In this document: one piece after another, positions 10,821-23,153 of the stretch
Numbering within the stretch: the first letter of the stretch is position 1
How the letters are laid out: every line of letters starts with the position of its first letter
Assembly (NCBI GenBank): GCA_027886185.1
Contig: WOAB01000156.1
Span: 248,001 to 312,000 of the forward strand
From: Rheum nobile
Taxonomy: Eukaryota > Streptophyta > Magnoliopsida > Caryophyllales > Polygonaceae
Reading direction: 5' to 3'
DNA: 64,000 nt
The notes under the pieces: model-generated
What the model was told of the DNA's origin: nothing
Seen by the model: the letters and a program-made list of their open reading frames with translations, nothing else
Database searches by the model: none
Made by a program: the position numbers and the translations under genes

Positions 10821-13800
10821 ATGGCGCCGGCGTCGTTCATCCCGGCCTCGTCGAACACGGTGTGCGTGATGGACGCATCAGGGCAACTTGGGCGCGGCCT
10901 CGTCGAGCGCCTTCTCCAGAGAGGCTACGTGGTCCACGCTGCAGCCCAGACTCAAGGTTTATTTAATTTAATTACTACTTTAAGTAATTATATACTAATG
11001 TTAATTAATTACTCGATCAATTGAATGTAGGAGAAGTAGAGAAGCTGAAGGGGATGGTTGAAAGTGGGAAGAGGCTGAGGGTATTCAAATCCGACCCGTT
11101 TGATTACCGGAGCTTAGTGGATGCCTTGAGAGGCTGCTCTGCTTTGATGTATGCCTTTGAGCCTCCTTTCGACCACCTCTCTTATGATGTATGTCGAATG
11201 TCGATCCATCTCTTATTTGACTCCTCGCACCATATAATCCACTAAATAAATTAAGCATTTTTCATGGGTTTTTGTTGTTGTTGTTGTTGTTGTTTGTGAT
11301 CTCATTATCTCATCTTCCATTTTATGTATAGTATTTTGTGAATGAAATAGTGGCTTGTTTGATAATGCGCTAAGTTTATAATTCATTTTATTTTAGAAAC
11401 TTTTTTACCTAGTTTTCAATTTTGAAAATTAAAACGAATAGTAAAACATGCCGACATATTTTAAAGGATTTATATTAATTGAAATCATAAAAAATTATTA
11501 ATGTTTATAATCCAAGACTGGAAATTCAAAACTATAACAAATGAATGAACTATTGATTAAAATCATAGCACGAACTCAGGACTTTTGAAAAATTGGTGGT
11601 TTTTACGCGTGGACCGACGGATTGGGACACCAATGAATTTTCAAAAATCTTTTTTTTTTTTTGTAGAAAATGAATTTTCAAAAATTCCAAGAGCACGCAA
11701 TGTTTTGAGAAAATTAAAAAATCAGACCTTAATAAAAGTCTTAATTAACCTCTGTATATCAATCATCAATTATACTTACTAAATATTAAAGCAGTAGTAA
11801 TTCCTGCCATGTGTCGTCCGTTGAATAGTGTCACATCACTCCATATTAAAATAATTGATTGGTTAAAATTTTACTTGATCCCACTTATTTAAAAATTCAA
11901 TTAATTAATAATTATTTTGTTTTTGGATAAAGTAGAAAATAGCTAGATACTGTCAATTGATAATCTAGATACTGTAAAATAATATTAGTTGTTTGCTTTT
12001 CAAAAAATCCCGGGTGTGTATATATAAGATGAGATAATTTTGATTAATATCTAATAAATAACACTCTCTTAATAAGTAAAGGTGGTCAATTTTGTTTTCC
12101 TTTTCTTATTATATTTGATAATTGATTGCAACTAATCACATATATATGGCCTGATTATTTAGAGTTTTGTACATGTGTTATACGTATATATGTGTTTAAA
12201 CTACTTGATTGTTATCAAAATTATTTTTTAATATAAAAATTTGTCGAATAACTAAAACTTAAAAATAATCTAGCAAGCTATTGTCAATTAATATTGTTAT
12301 ATGTAAAAATCTGATAATTTAGATACTATTAACTAATGTTATATGTTTGTTTGTTTTCAAAAGATTCTCACGTGTGTATCTTAGAGGAAAATTTAATCAA
12401 TTATATTATAATTAACACTCTTTGTCCATCATATATATCAAAATCGGTAAACAATATATTTACAAAATCTTATAGCATTAACAAAAATAAACACTCTCTT
12501 TTCACCACTCTCTTTTCACCTAACATTATCTTTAGTTTTATAGAAGTAGGCCGAATAAATCTCATAACAGTTAAACAAATAAGCAATCTCTTTTTACTAC
12601 TCTCTTTTCAATTTTAGTATCATTAGAAATTTTTTACTTGGCCACTTAATTAAAAATTTAATTAAGAAAAAATCTAGATATTGTCACTTGATATTATTAT
12701 ATTGTTACAAAATCGGTAAACAAATATATAATTTATATGACAATAACGTATTTTGAATAACGGCCCTCGTGCAGGGCACGGGTCTTCAACTAGTTACTTT
12801 AATTATATTGACAAATCGCTATTCATCTATGGGATCCATCAACTAGATTTTTTTTTAGTTGGAAATTATGCACGGTGTTATTCATCTATTGGTTCTGCAT
12901 CGATCATGATCGATTTCATGTATGCATTATGGTCTTCTTCAAAAAGCAAAAATAGATGTAGAGATTGGCATGTCTAATAGATTTCATAAATTTTCACTAG
13001 GGTTTTGGTGCACTTTTACGACTCTCTTGTAAAATAAACAAGGAAAAGAGTAGTAATAGAAATGTTGTTTAATAAAAGAAGTACTACTGGCTAGAAAGGT
13101 TACAATTAATGTTATGTGGTAGGAGCATATGATAGAAGTAGAAGTAAGAGCAGCACACAACATCTTAGAGGCATGTGCACAAGTCGACACCATCGACAAA
13201 GTCGTCTTCACCTCATCCGCAACCGCGGTAATTTGGAGAGACGATCGGAACTCAATGGAGTCCGATTTCGACGAGAGACACTGGAGCGACGTCAACTTCT
13301 GTCGTAAATTCAAGGTATAATATTTAAAACACTCAAAGATACTGCGAGAAATAACTATCTCACATCGAAAGTTAAAACATAATCAAACCTAGTATATAAA
13401 GTTTGTGAGTTATTCCTCCTAATATCAATTGGTTTTATGGTGAAATCACATCGGATTTATGTACTTGGCTTGCTTGCGCTTGACACTCCTATGTGCATGA
13501 CCCTCAATATAGCTATCTACCTCTAATCCCACGCAGTTATGGTATGCACTTTCAAAAACTCTAGCGGAGAAGACAACATGGGCATTGGCAAGGGACAGGG
13601 AGATCAACATGGTGAGCATCAACGCCGGATTCACGTTAACTCCCGACGTTTCGATTGGCCATCCGTATCTAAAGGGAGCCGCGGAGATGTACGAAGATGG
13701 CGTTTTCGTTGGCGTCGATCTCGACTTTTTGGTGGATGCAGAGATATGTTTGTTGGAGGACATTTCGGCGTATGGAAGGTATTTGTGCTTCAACAATGTG

Positions 13801-14190
13801 ATTAATCGACCCGAGGATGCTTTCGAACTCGCCAAGAAACTTGTGCCCTCCTCATCGCTAGTACCTCAAAGGTTTGTACATATAAATATAGGGTTTGTTT
13901 GGTAAACACCTTATAGAGATTTTTTTCTTCTAAAAATTACTTTTAAAAATTATATTATAAGTAAAAATGTATTTATAGAAACACCCGTTAACGGACTCAT
14001 AATAATTACGTTCTTGTATGACATATAAGTTTGATTTGAGTTACATACCGTAATTTATGTTCTATGTTGGCATTGTTAATTACGATTGATTAGTTTTCAA
14101 GATGGGAAGCCGATCCGAGAGAGGATAAGCAACGAGAAGATGAACAAGTTGATGGTGGAATTTGATGGCGACCAAAACGTTTTGATTTGA
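10821..14190 (+). CDS. Cinnamoyl-CoA reductase-like NAD(P)-binding protein (SNL6 type), five exons
   Basis: Coding exons 10821-10956, 11031-11188, 13123-13314, 13537-13871 and 14094-14190 join with GT-AG introns and matched phases into 305 codons. The protein belongs to the short-chain/extended dehydrogenase superfamily; from memory it aligns along its length with the plant cinnamoyl-CoA-reductase-related group (Arabidopsis At4g30470; rice SNL6). It begins with a Rossmann strand and loop in which the usual TGAxG is DASGQLG, as in that group. Later come VVFTSSATAVIWRD (central strand) and YALSK in exon 4, fitting the catalytic YxxxK pair. The family reduces CoA esters or related carbonyls with NADPH; the substrate here is unknown. 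Intron 2 (1934 bp) is enlarged by a Helitron. No frame break is seen, so the gene looks intact. Confidence 0.88.
11266..11293 (+). repeat. GTT microsatellite in intron 2
   Basis: A run of about eight GTT units lies shortly after the exon 2 donor of the reductase gene. Confidence 0.8.
11766..12793 (+). mobile_element. Non-autonomous Helitron in intron 2 of the reductase gene
   Basis: The 5' end reads TCAATTATACTTACTAAA followed by TATTAAAGCAG, close to the usual plant Helitron 5' end. The 3' end has a hairpin (CGTGC, AGG, GCACG within 12763-12782), then a short spacer and CTAG at 12790-12793. The flanks are A on the left and T on the right, as expected for Helitron insertion between A and T. 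No Rep/helicase frame is present. The 5' end could be three bases earlier. The interior is AT-rich with short repeats such as CACTCTCTTTTCACC, repeated near 12490-12520. Confidence 0.7.
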
Positions 14191-15189
14191 TTGTGAATTT
14201 TCGTAAGAATGATTGGTGAAGTTAAATAAATTGAGACCAATAAGAATAATACAATGTATTGTATTTTGTTATCATATTGGTGCCATGTATGAAAACCGTG
14301 TAAAAGAGGGATGAAATGAACGGCACAATGTGGTTGTAAGTGGAAGTGGGCATGCATCACTTCGAACCTTATCATCTTATTTTATTGATATTTGGTACGA
14401 CAATATTTTAGTATTAAGTTTATGATATGACCTATAAGGTTGTGAAAATAGTTGTCGAAAATTTGTATTCATTTATTATATATATGTAAGTAGATTTTTA
14501 GTCCGGATTTTTATGGATTCAACGTTTATTTTGAGAAATACTGGATTTTTAACCCGAATTTCTTTCTCATGTAATATTTGTAGCACACAAACACGGTGTA
14601 AATATAAATTTTATACTGTACAATCGACAACGTATCGTTATATTATTTAATTTTATGATTCTTGTAATAGATAAATATGAATAAAAAATTAGATAAACAA
14701 ACATAGATGCTAAATGTCACCAAAAAAGTTTATCACCAATATGAAAATCCAATTATACCCCAATATTTATATAAAATATATTGTTGTTGAATAATTACAA
14801 GTAATATCTTTATCTTCTTCTCAAACTCCATGGCTGAACGTGAGTTCCTTCGCTCCAGCCTCCAAGCCACACTGGACCACTGAGCACAGCCGCCGGGAGA
14901 AATCGATGCAAGCCACCAAGCAGCCAACTCGGCCACCAAACACCACCATTAGTACCCAATGAGCTAGACACCCAAGCACAAATTATTCAGCAAATTCGCA
15001 CAAAAATCACGAAATTGAACAACCCGTAATCAAAATCATCAAACTGCAGAGATCCAACCTATTGCAATCTAGGGTTTCGGTAACAAATTCCAAATTGGGG
15101 CTTCATAAGTCGTGGTGTGCTAATAGGCAAAAATTTCGAAAGGTTCGTTAATCAAGAAAATGTCAATTGCTGAGAATTTCATGGGATGA
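14191..15189. other. 3' flank of reductase gene and unassigned DNA
   Basis: AT-rich 3' flank to about 14800. From about 14820 to 15120 GC content rises and the minus strand looks like gene 5'UTR or exon DNA, but no domain can be recognised. The short frame MAEREFLRSS at about 14830 (+) stops within 20 codons. Confidence 0.5.
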
Positions 15190-15357
15190 TTAGTCAAAGT
15201 CGAAGAACGCATCAGTGAAATTGTTGAGTTTGATATGGGCTTCATAGATCGACGTTGTCGGAATCGAGATTGGATGCCTGAGCAAGTAGATCGACGGCGA
15301 GCTCGTAGTCGCCATCGAAGAATGCGTCTTTCACCTTCAATGCAATTCGGCCGCCAT
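15190..15357 (-). pseudogene. SGT1-like TPR fragment, broken
   Basis: On the minus strand an ATG at 15357 opens MAAELH, then after a small frame shift the text continues KVKDAFFDGDYELAVDL, followed by ASNLDSDNVDL, and after a second shift YEAHIKLNNFTDAFFDFD and a stop. This matches, from memory, the first TPR repeats of plant SGT1 (co-chaperone of HSP90 and SCF complexes in immunity). Two frame shifts, a small internal deletion relative to the family pattern and the early end show it is a dead 5' fragment. No later SGT1 domains (CS, SGS) are visible nearby. Confidence 0.75.
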
Positions 15358-15925
15358 TGCAACTTGCCAGAAGAAGAGAGAGACAGGAGGAACATCTCTA
15401 CAAGATTCCTTGACCGTTTTTCCATGGATTATCAAAATTTCACCTCGGTTGCGATTCACACTGCCACCACCGACACGATCTAGCCATGTATGAGATCATC
15501 GACGATCACGTCAAGCAACCATGTTTTCCTGTCTAATAACATCGACTTGTTTCCAGTTAGTCAAACCCTAATTGGCTTCATCACCCATAAGAATAATTTT
15601 GAATTGTACTTCCATGAGTCATAATCCTTAATTATATAATTAGTTTATAAAAATTATGGAACTAAATAAATCGGCCTTCTTTGATCGAAGATTGTTTAGC
15701 TTGCCATAGTTTACAAAATTTTAAAGAATTATGGGTTGTAAATTCACTTCATTATACTTGTACAAGATGAGTCTTTTACAATGTAAGGGCATTTGTGGTT
15801 GTAAATCATAAGTTTTGGTGTGAAGAATAGTTTTATGATGAAGTATTGGAAATTTGGAATCATACAACTTAAATGATAAAATTGTAATATTTAATTTTGC
15901 TTTATTAACCGGATATAGGATTCAA
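15358..15925. other. Unassigned DNA
   Basis: The part to about 15540 reads on the minus strand like the flank or 5'UTR of the SGT1-like fragment. From 15560 it is AT-rich and I see no gene. Confidence 0.5.
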
Positions 15926-16046
15926 TGTATTTGTCTGACCTCGTTATATCAAGAATCAAATTGAAAACTAGAATCAGACTAAAAATGTATTTGTCTGGAC
16001 CTCGTTATATCAAGAATCAAATTGAAAACTAAAATCAGACTAAAAA
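15926..16046 (+). repeat. Tandem duplication of about 60 bp
   Basis: Two adjacent copies (15926-15985 and 15986-16046) differ only by one inserted G and one G/A change by eye. The unit contains CTCGTTATATCAAGAATC. Confidence 0.9.
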
Positions 16047-16106
16047 ATAGAATTCATACTATTTGGCTGATTCTAACCCCAAAATTATAACGTATATCAA
16101 AAAAAG

Positions 16107-16391
16107 ATGGATATTAAAAAAATGAAAAAAAAAACACCAAAAAATTTAAATAAAATTAATACTAATGGTTCTACGAAAACAAATAGTAAATCTAGTTATG
16201 GGTTCATTTTTCGTAATAATAAGGGTGATCCTCTCCTTATTTTTGATGAAAAATGTGGTATATCAACCCCTCTAAAAATTGAAATCATTGCGATTAGAAA
16301 TACTTTAATCAAAGCAAAAGAAATGAGTATTTCTAATATCCAATTGGAATGTGACAACCTTACAATAGTAAATATTCTGAATAAGATCTGA
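16107..16391 (+). pseudogene. LINE-type RNase H fragment
   Basis: The 94-codon frame contains INTNGSTKTN, then SSYGFIFRNNKGD, KIEIIAIRNTL and LECDNLTIVNIL, the order and spacing of the plant non-LTR RNase H domain (INTDGS, YGGVIRD, EAELLAL, ESDSLTVV). The first catalytic Asp of the usual NTDGS motif is Asn here, while the ECDN Asp is kept. It is a detached element fragment on the opposite strand to the LINE at 3868-8290, and the RT that should precede it is absent. Confidence 0.65.
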
Positions 16392-16483
16392 CACTGTCCA
16401 TGGATATTGAAATTTTAATTTCGAATATCCTTTGTTTGTTACAACTGTTTTCTTCAGTGCAAATCTGTCATGTCTTCTGAGAA

Positions 16484-16594
16484 ATGAAAGCTGTGGCCGA
16501 TTACAACGCGAAGCTGAGTCAGCGGAGTTCCTTGGAAGAGATTCAATCAAATGTAGAGCTTTTAGTATTCTTCCACAAAGATGCTATAGACTGA
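16484..16594 (+). CDS. Small ORF of 36 residues upstream of PIGW, hypothetical
   Basis: The frame starts MKAVADYNAKLSQRSSLEEI and ends at a TGA at 16592-16594, with an in-frame stop just before the ATG. Its composition is protein-like but I recognise no family. It lies about 140 bp before the PIGW start, so it could be an upstream ORF in the PIGW 5'UTR, a relic exon of another gene, or chance. Confidence 0.25.
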   Translation: MKAVADYNAKLSQRSSLEEIQSNVELLVFFHKDAID

Positions 16595-16730
16595 GAAACT
16601 GTAATTTCTGTGATTGTCCAGTCTAATTTTTACTGTGATTTCTGTGGTTATTACGGGCCGATCTATTTTTGCCCATCCTTACGTTAAAGCCATCGAGAGA
16701 AGACACACCTCCGATTCAACGCGATCGACA

Positions 16731-19700
16731 ATGGATTCTCCGGCGGCGAAGTCATTCAACCCCAACAAACACCTCAAAGAAGAGTTAATTTCTCTCATCT
16801 CATCTTCTATCTCTCTTTCTGTCTATTGGTTCCCTAATTGGATATGCTCAATTCATCTCTTTCGTTTTTCGCAGATTCGTAAGCAATTTGTCTGGCTCTT
16901 CAATATTCGAGATATTCTTGCTCTCAGCAGCTGTTCCCGTAACTTCTTCGTTCCTGGAACTTCAGTTTTTCTTTTACCATTTCAATTCTGATTCATCAGT
17001 CGTTTTATCTGATTAAATTTCTGAAATTTCAGCTCATTGTGGTCCTTCGACGAGCTATAGGATTAAATTTTGTCACAGGTTATTGCTTTCTTTCATAAAC
17101 TTTCTTGGAAAAGCAATAACTGTTTACTCTGTTGAAATTTGATGTAGTTAAGATCGAATGTAAGAGGAGAACAAATTAACTTGGTTGCCTGAGTGCCCGT
17201 TTTCTTTTACTTGCATCATGAATATGTAGCTCATAGGGTGCCGGTTTTCTTTTACTTGCATTATGAATATGTAGCTCATAGGGTGAAATATATACTCGAC
17301 AATACTAGCTGAACCTCTCTTTTTTCTGGTTTGCTGAAAAGATTCAAAATCAAATTTTATCGGACTAATCTTCTGCTGTTGTCTTGATGAACTTGATTGG
17401 CTAACTTCAATGAATGAGGGGGCTTTGAATGCTTTATTTTTTACGATTTCTTCAGGTTCTAATACCTGGAACAGATCTGTCAAGAAAACGGATGGCGATG
17501 TTGTTTCAGCGAATATGGTGCCTTATATTGGAACATTTTTTGTGGATTTTCTCTTCATTGTTGTTCCCATGCTCCTAATTCATACTGTAAGTGGAATGTA
17601 AACTTCAGCTATTAGAAAGGAGTCACTTAGCATGAACTCTGTACTTTGCAGAATGTTAGTCTTCTTGCTTCATATTTAGTTGAAATAAATCCTTACTCGA
17701 GACTACAAGGTTATTTCATGTAAAAACCCAAAATGTGCAAAAAAAAGACAAAGAAAAGCATGCCTCATTATTGCTACTAAAGCAAAACAATCTAATGTGA
17801 CATTTTGCATTTTTTTCTAAGCTTAAACAATTGGATAACTAGATGATATCATCCTGAGAAGTGTGAGGTTGGAGATTGTATTTGACTTTTTGGATGTTGA
17901 AAGAGCCTGATAAGATAATAGAATTATAAAAATCTACACAATGAAGGATATTCTGTGTTCCAGATTTTGGCAGATTGGGCGCAATCAGTTGCAGTTTCAC
18001 TGGCTTTGCTTGTGCTTCTCTGTATTTCCTTCAAAAGGTGATTCCCAGCTCTTTGTTATCTCTTTTTGGAACTTTTACAAAGCCACACACTGTGAATCCT
18101 TATCACATGTTGTTCAGATAACACGAGCCAAAAAGTTAGAAGTAGATAATTTGGAAAATGAAGCCTTGCATAGATAACATGAATGCCAACTGAAGTAGAT
18201 ATACTGGAATAGATACAATTAATACCAACTGAACTCTCTCTGCAGAAACCCTTCAAGTCTTATCCCTTTGCAGCAAGATTGCAGTTTCAAATGACCTTGT
18301 CAGTAACAATGATATCCACAAAGGTATCCACAAATCTGTTGCAAGGAAGTCTGTTGTAGAAAATAAAACGACATTTGATGATTGTGGATAATGTACTTGT
18401 GAAAAGACATCTTCATAAATGTTATGAAGACTAATAATCAATTGCTACTGTCTCCACCTAGTGATCTTAGCAGTTAGCACTTATAGGATTTCATATGAAC
18501 TAGGAACTATATACTTCTTGATCTCTTTGAGTGAAGTAGGATAAAAGTCATTCTTCATTCAGAATCTCATCTCATGCCAAGCTTCACAGAAAAATATACA
18601 CATGAGTGGTTTTCATGGATTTCATCCACCTGCTTACTATATACATCTGAATGAGGGACATGAATCTATCTCAAGAAAGCTTTAGTGGCCACCCATAAAC
18701 AACTTCATACAAGAAAGTATAGTTCTTGATTTAATGTTACAGTGCTTCAGCTGTGTGAATCTGTTGCCTTGCAGTGTGCAATACATAAACATTCTTGTTG
18801 ACAAAATTGCAAATTCCTCTTATTCATAGTTCAAGGCATGCTGGAAGATCTGAGAATACATGATAGTTATTTTTTGTCCCCTTTCCCATTTACACATTGT
18901 TGTATTCTACTTTGCAGATTTGGTTCTCCTTGGACTTCACTGGACTTGCAGACAAATAATTCTATAAGAACAAGCATTTCATCATACAGAGTTGAGACGG
19001 TATATGGTGCCTTTTCATGTGTGATAATGATTTATATTCCTCACAAATTACATATTTTTTGAACATATATGTTTTGTCTAACAAGATTAATTTGTTAGAT
19101 GATAGTTACATGCGTGTGTATACTTGCTGTTGACTTCAATATATTTCCTCGGAGGTACGCAAAGACAGAAACTTACGGGACTAGTTGGGTAAGCACTGCT
19201 TGTAGTAAAGAGTTTCCAATTCCTTTATAGAGTATAGCCCTATCTGCCGCATAAAACTGAAAATATTCCATATCTACTTCCTAAGGTAACTCTATTTTTT
19301 TCAATAATATGCCAATATTTAATCAATAAGTATGCTGTTTTAAATCCATCATTCTTATGCTTTCTCTGTGGTTTTTGACAGATGGACCTGGGGGTTGGTA
19401 TGTTTGTACTGGCAAATGCATTGGTCTCACGGCAAGCCCGAAATGTTTCATCTGGGTGAGTGTTTTGAGACATGTTATATGTTACAATATATAATTGGAA
19501 GGATAATCATACAAATCTTATTAGTTATTACACCATGCAGAAACTGTAACGTAAATTTCTCAAGTGTCAGTTCCTTCACTCATCTATGAGCCTGATTATT
19601 TTGTTTCAACTAATCTCTAACAGGTGTGCATGTCTTGTAACACGAAATATTCTTGGGTGCATGCTTGTTCTATATTTTAACCTCAAAAAGTAACCATGGA

Positions 19701-22700
19701 TTCATATAACATTTGTGAATTTCATGTAATATCTTAGACATTAAATGCACATGTTCCTGAAGATGTTAATTTTGTAGTTACAAATGTTTAGGGCCAAGGA
19801 AGAATTCTTGAAACTAGCGTTTCATTTTGCTCATTCAGAACATAAAATTATGCAAGAGCTTGCTTATTTTGTTAGTTTGTCTCTTGACTGTCTCCTGAGT
19901 CACATGGAAAAACATTGGTTTTTGTATTTAGTTCTCTTGAAGTATGAGCTTCATGGGAGGATCCAGAATTTGTTACTAAGTTAGAAATTGGAGCCCAACC
20001 CAACTAAACTTTGACCTTAAAATTTTTTTGAGACTCCTGCTTGTTATATCATTTTGCTTCAGGAGACAAGATAAAAATGCCTTACTTTATTATAAGATAG
20101 AAGGCTTCTGGCTAGATTTCTAGTCCCAGTGTCTTGACTGTTGGAGGAGGAGGCTTTTGATGCGGATTTTCATTTTATCTTTGTTATTGATGTAGTCTCA
20201 AGAGATGGAAGGCTGCTCTTCTATCTACATGCCCCCTGATATTGTTGGGACTAGGCCGTCTTATTTCAACAACTGGGGTTGACTATCAGGTATATGTCAT
20301 CCATTTATTCCTTTAGACTCTTCTGTTGGCTGAGGTTGGACAAATGATATGCACGTCCAATCTGTATCAGAATCCAACTATATATGTTTTTGCCTTATCT
20401 AGACACCCCCATCTTTCATTCCCATTATTCACCTCCTTATTATTAATCCTCTCATCCGTGTCCTATTTTTCCCAATTCTTGTTCAATATAGATGTTTGCC
20501 TATGTAAATGCTTCATATCCCATTGCAAAATAAATAAAACCTACATTATATTCTGTTAATACGAGATTTTAAATGGTATTTTGCAAAGGGAATTCAACGA
20601 AGGTGTATATGGACTGGTTTCTCCAGTCCTTTTTTGTGTGTGAATTCTGAATTGTGTGTGAATTCTGAATTGTGGGATTAAATATAGCTATATATATCTT
20701 TTGTACAATCTATTTGTACAATGAAAACTGAACTTATCTAAAATTATTAACTAATATGGGTATGCAGAATGTAATGGAAATACTATATATATCAAAATTT
20801 TGGTTAGATTATCAATATTCACTGGTTAAGCCACTGAACTTATGCAGTAAATCCTTCTTACATATTTAAGGAAAAATGATTTAGCTCCTGCCCTGACTTT
20901 ATTCAAAATTTCAAATTATCCTGATAATCTGGATGTTTATTCTTAGACCATTCAGAAGTATTGGAATCTGGCCAGACTGGCATAATTTGTATGTTTAAGC
21001 AGAACACACATGCTGTTAAGTAGTAGTGGTTTTCCAAAGTGATAGTACTTTTAGAAGGCTAATAATTACTTATGGGCATAAATATTTTTGATATTACAGA
21101 TGTCTTGTGGTGCAGGTCCATGCTACTGAATATGGAGTTCATTGGAATTTCTTTTTCACTCTGGCTGCTGTATCTATACTGACTTCCACAATAAATGTTC
21201 ACCCACAGTACTCCGGGATACTTGGTTTGTTGATTCTTGCAGGTATGCTCCAAATAATTTTCTCTTGATATGACATTACAAAAACAGCTGAATAATTTGT
21301 GGCTAACTTACTCCTCAGGGTATCAAGTCTGTTTGTTGCGAGGTTTAAATGTGTATCTTCTTTCTAATGAAAGGGGGAAAGATATTATCAGCCAAAATAA
21401 GGAGGGAATTTTCAGTATTTTTGGTAAGGATCATCCAGAGCAGTAACTATTTGTGCATAAATACTCATTCACCTTTGATATCTTTAATCATAGCAGTTTG
21501 ATTGTTATGGATGCAAGGAAACTCGAATATTTTGTAGTGGTGATGTTCATAGTATTTCAAGAGACATAGATTCTGCTATAGGGACTTCATCAATCCATAG
21601 AAGTTATTAGAGCCTACGGTCAGGTATTATGAGTAGAGTAGAAAGAAGCATCTAAAAAAGTGAACAAGATGATTGGATACTTAAGAGGAATTATTATAAT
21701 ATAAGCAACATTATTGAACAAACAAAAGCTGTCATTGTACTGATTGTTTAATTTCTTAAGATGCACGATCTAATATTGCCCATTAACTCTTTTCTTATGA
21801 TAGGATATTGGGGTATGTACCTTATGGGTGTCCAGTTGAGTTACTCTCTCTTCTTCCAGACCAAGCCAGCTGTTGTAATTGGAGGAAATCATTGGAAAGG
21901 ATGGAAAGTTTGGATACTCGCCTTACTATTTTGGTATACTATCTGCATAATTTGGTGTACAATTTTTATATTCATGCCATTTTATTCATTACATAAAATG
22001 GCTTGACAACATTTTGACATGTCTTTACCTTGCGTTGGGCATTGTAGGTTTTTAACTATAGTTTTTGAGAAGTATGTTGAAGGAGTTTCACGTAGAATGG
22101 TATAATTCAATCTTTTAGCTGTGCTCTGAGTGGTAGTTTCTTATTTATAGCTAGTGAATGACAATGCCTGTAATGTGTCTTGTGCAGTGTAACATGGGTT
22201 ATGTCACACTTGTTTTTGCTGTAAACTTCCAGGTATGCTCAGTCCATAAATGTGGTGATAGTCATTAATCTTTTCATCTGTGGAATTTTCCAGTGCATAC
22301 ACTTTCCTTTGCTGTTCATGTGGTGCATGCCTCAGGACATAACTCAGTTTTAAAACATTCGCGCTACTAAAATGGTGCTAGATTTTTTTTTTAAAGATTG
22401 TACATGTTCTAAAAGAATCGCTCTCAAGAAAATTATTAATTGTTAAGTAATTATAACAAATTATCAATTATAAGGAATCAGGATGGGGCATGATTGCTCT
22501 AAGAAAAACAACTAGATTCACTGAAGTTACTGTATATTATGCGGAGATTGAAGAGATGATATAAACTAGCAGTTATGAGTCAATGACATGAGGTAGAGTT
22601 GTCCTCCCTTATAAAGTTGGAATTTTATTGGTATAATTGATCTAATTTCTTCTCCCTGATATGTTCACGAAATATGTGCTAGAAAGCTAAAAACCAATCT

Positions 22701-23153
22701 GTTTTTCTAAATAACAGTTATTTCAGCGTTGGGTAGCATAGTTCTCCTTCTGATATGGTTTGTGCCTACTTTAACTCTGTTTCCTCTGCACTTTTCCTTG
22801 TTAACTAATAATAATCTGCAGGTTTTGGCAATATTGATGCTCTCTGAGCATATGCCTGGAAGCAAGATTGCCTTGCTTGAAGAGGCAATTAATCAAAATC
22901 TACTTGGAACCTTTCTCGTGGTATTCTTTTATCCTCATTTCGGCTTGTCAAGTTCTCACCTTTCTTTCTTGGTAGAAGCTAATGAACTCTTTACATGCAG
23001 GCAAATGTGCTCACAGGGCTGGTAAACTTGTCAATGGATACCCTTTCTGCCTCTCCACTTAAATCTTTGATTACCTTGGTCATATATGCATTTACATTGT
23101 GTTTCTTAACTGGTGTCGCGCATTTCTATGGTGTAAGATTCAAGTTTTGGTAA
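16731..23153 (+). CDS. PIGW: PIG-W/GWT1, inositol acyltransferase of GPI-anchor synthesis, sixteen exons
   Basis: Exons 16731-16783, 16875-16938, 17033-17078, 17456-17586, 17964-18037, 18918-18999, 19099-19188, 19382-19455, 20196-20289, 21116-21242, 21319-21423, 21804-21933, 22048-22099, 22188-22232, 22822-22920 and 23001-23153 join with GT-AG introns and matched phases into 472 codons, near the Arabidopsis homologue's length. Family blocks are in order: NPNKHLKEEFVSNLSGSS, RRYAKTETYGTSWMDLGVG, VLANALVSRQARNVSSG, GVDYQVHATEYGVHWNFFFT, NKEGIFSIFGYWGMYL, EEAINQNLLGTFL and a C-terminal VRFKFW. The protein is a many-pass ER membrane enzyme that acylates the inositol of GlcN-PI, an early GPI step needed for surface-anchored proteins. 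No break is seen. Introns 5, 8 and 9 are the longest and lack recognisable insertions. Confidence 0.93.
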
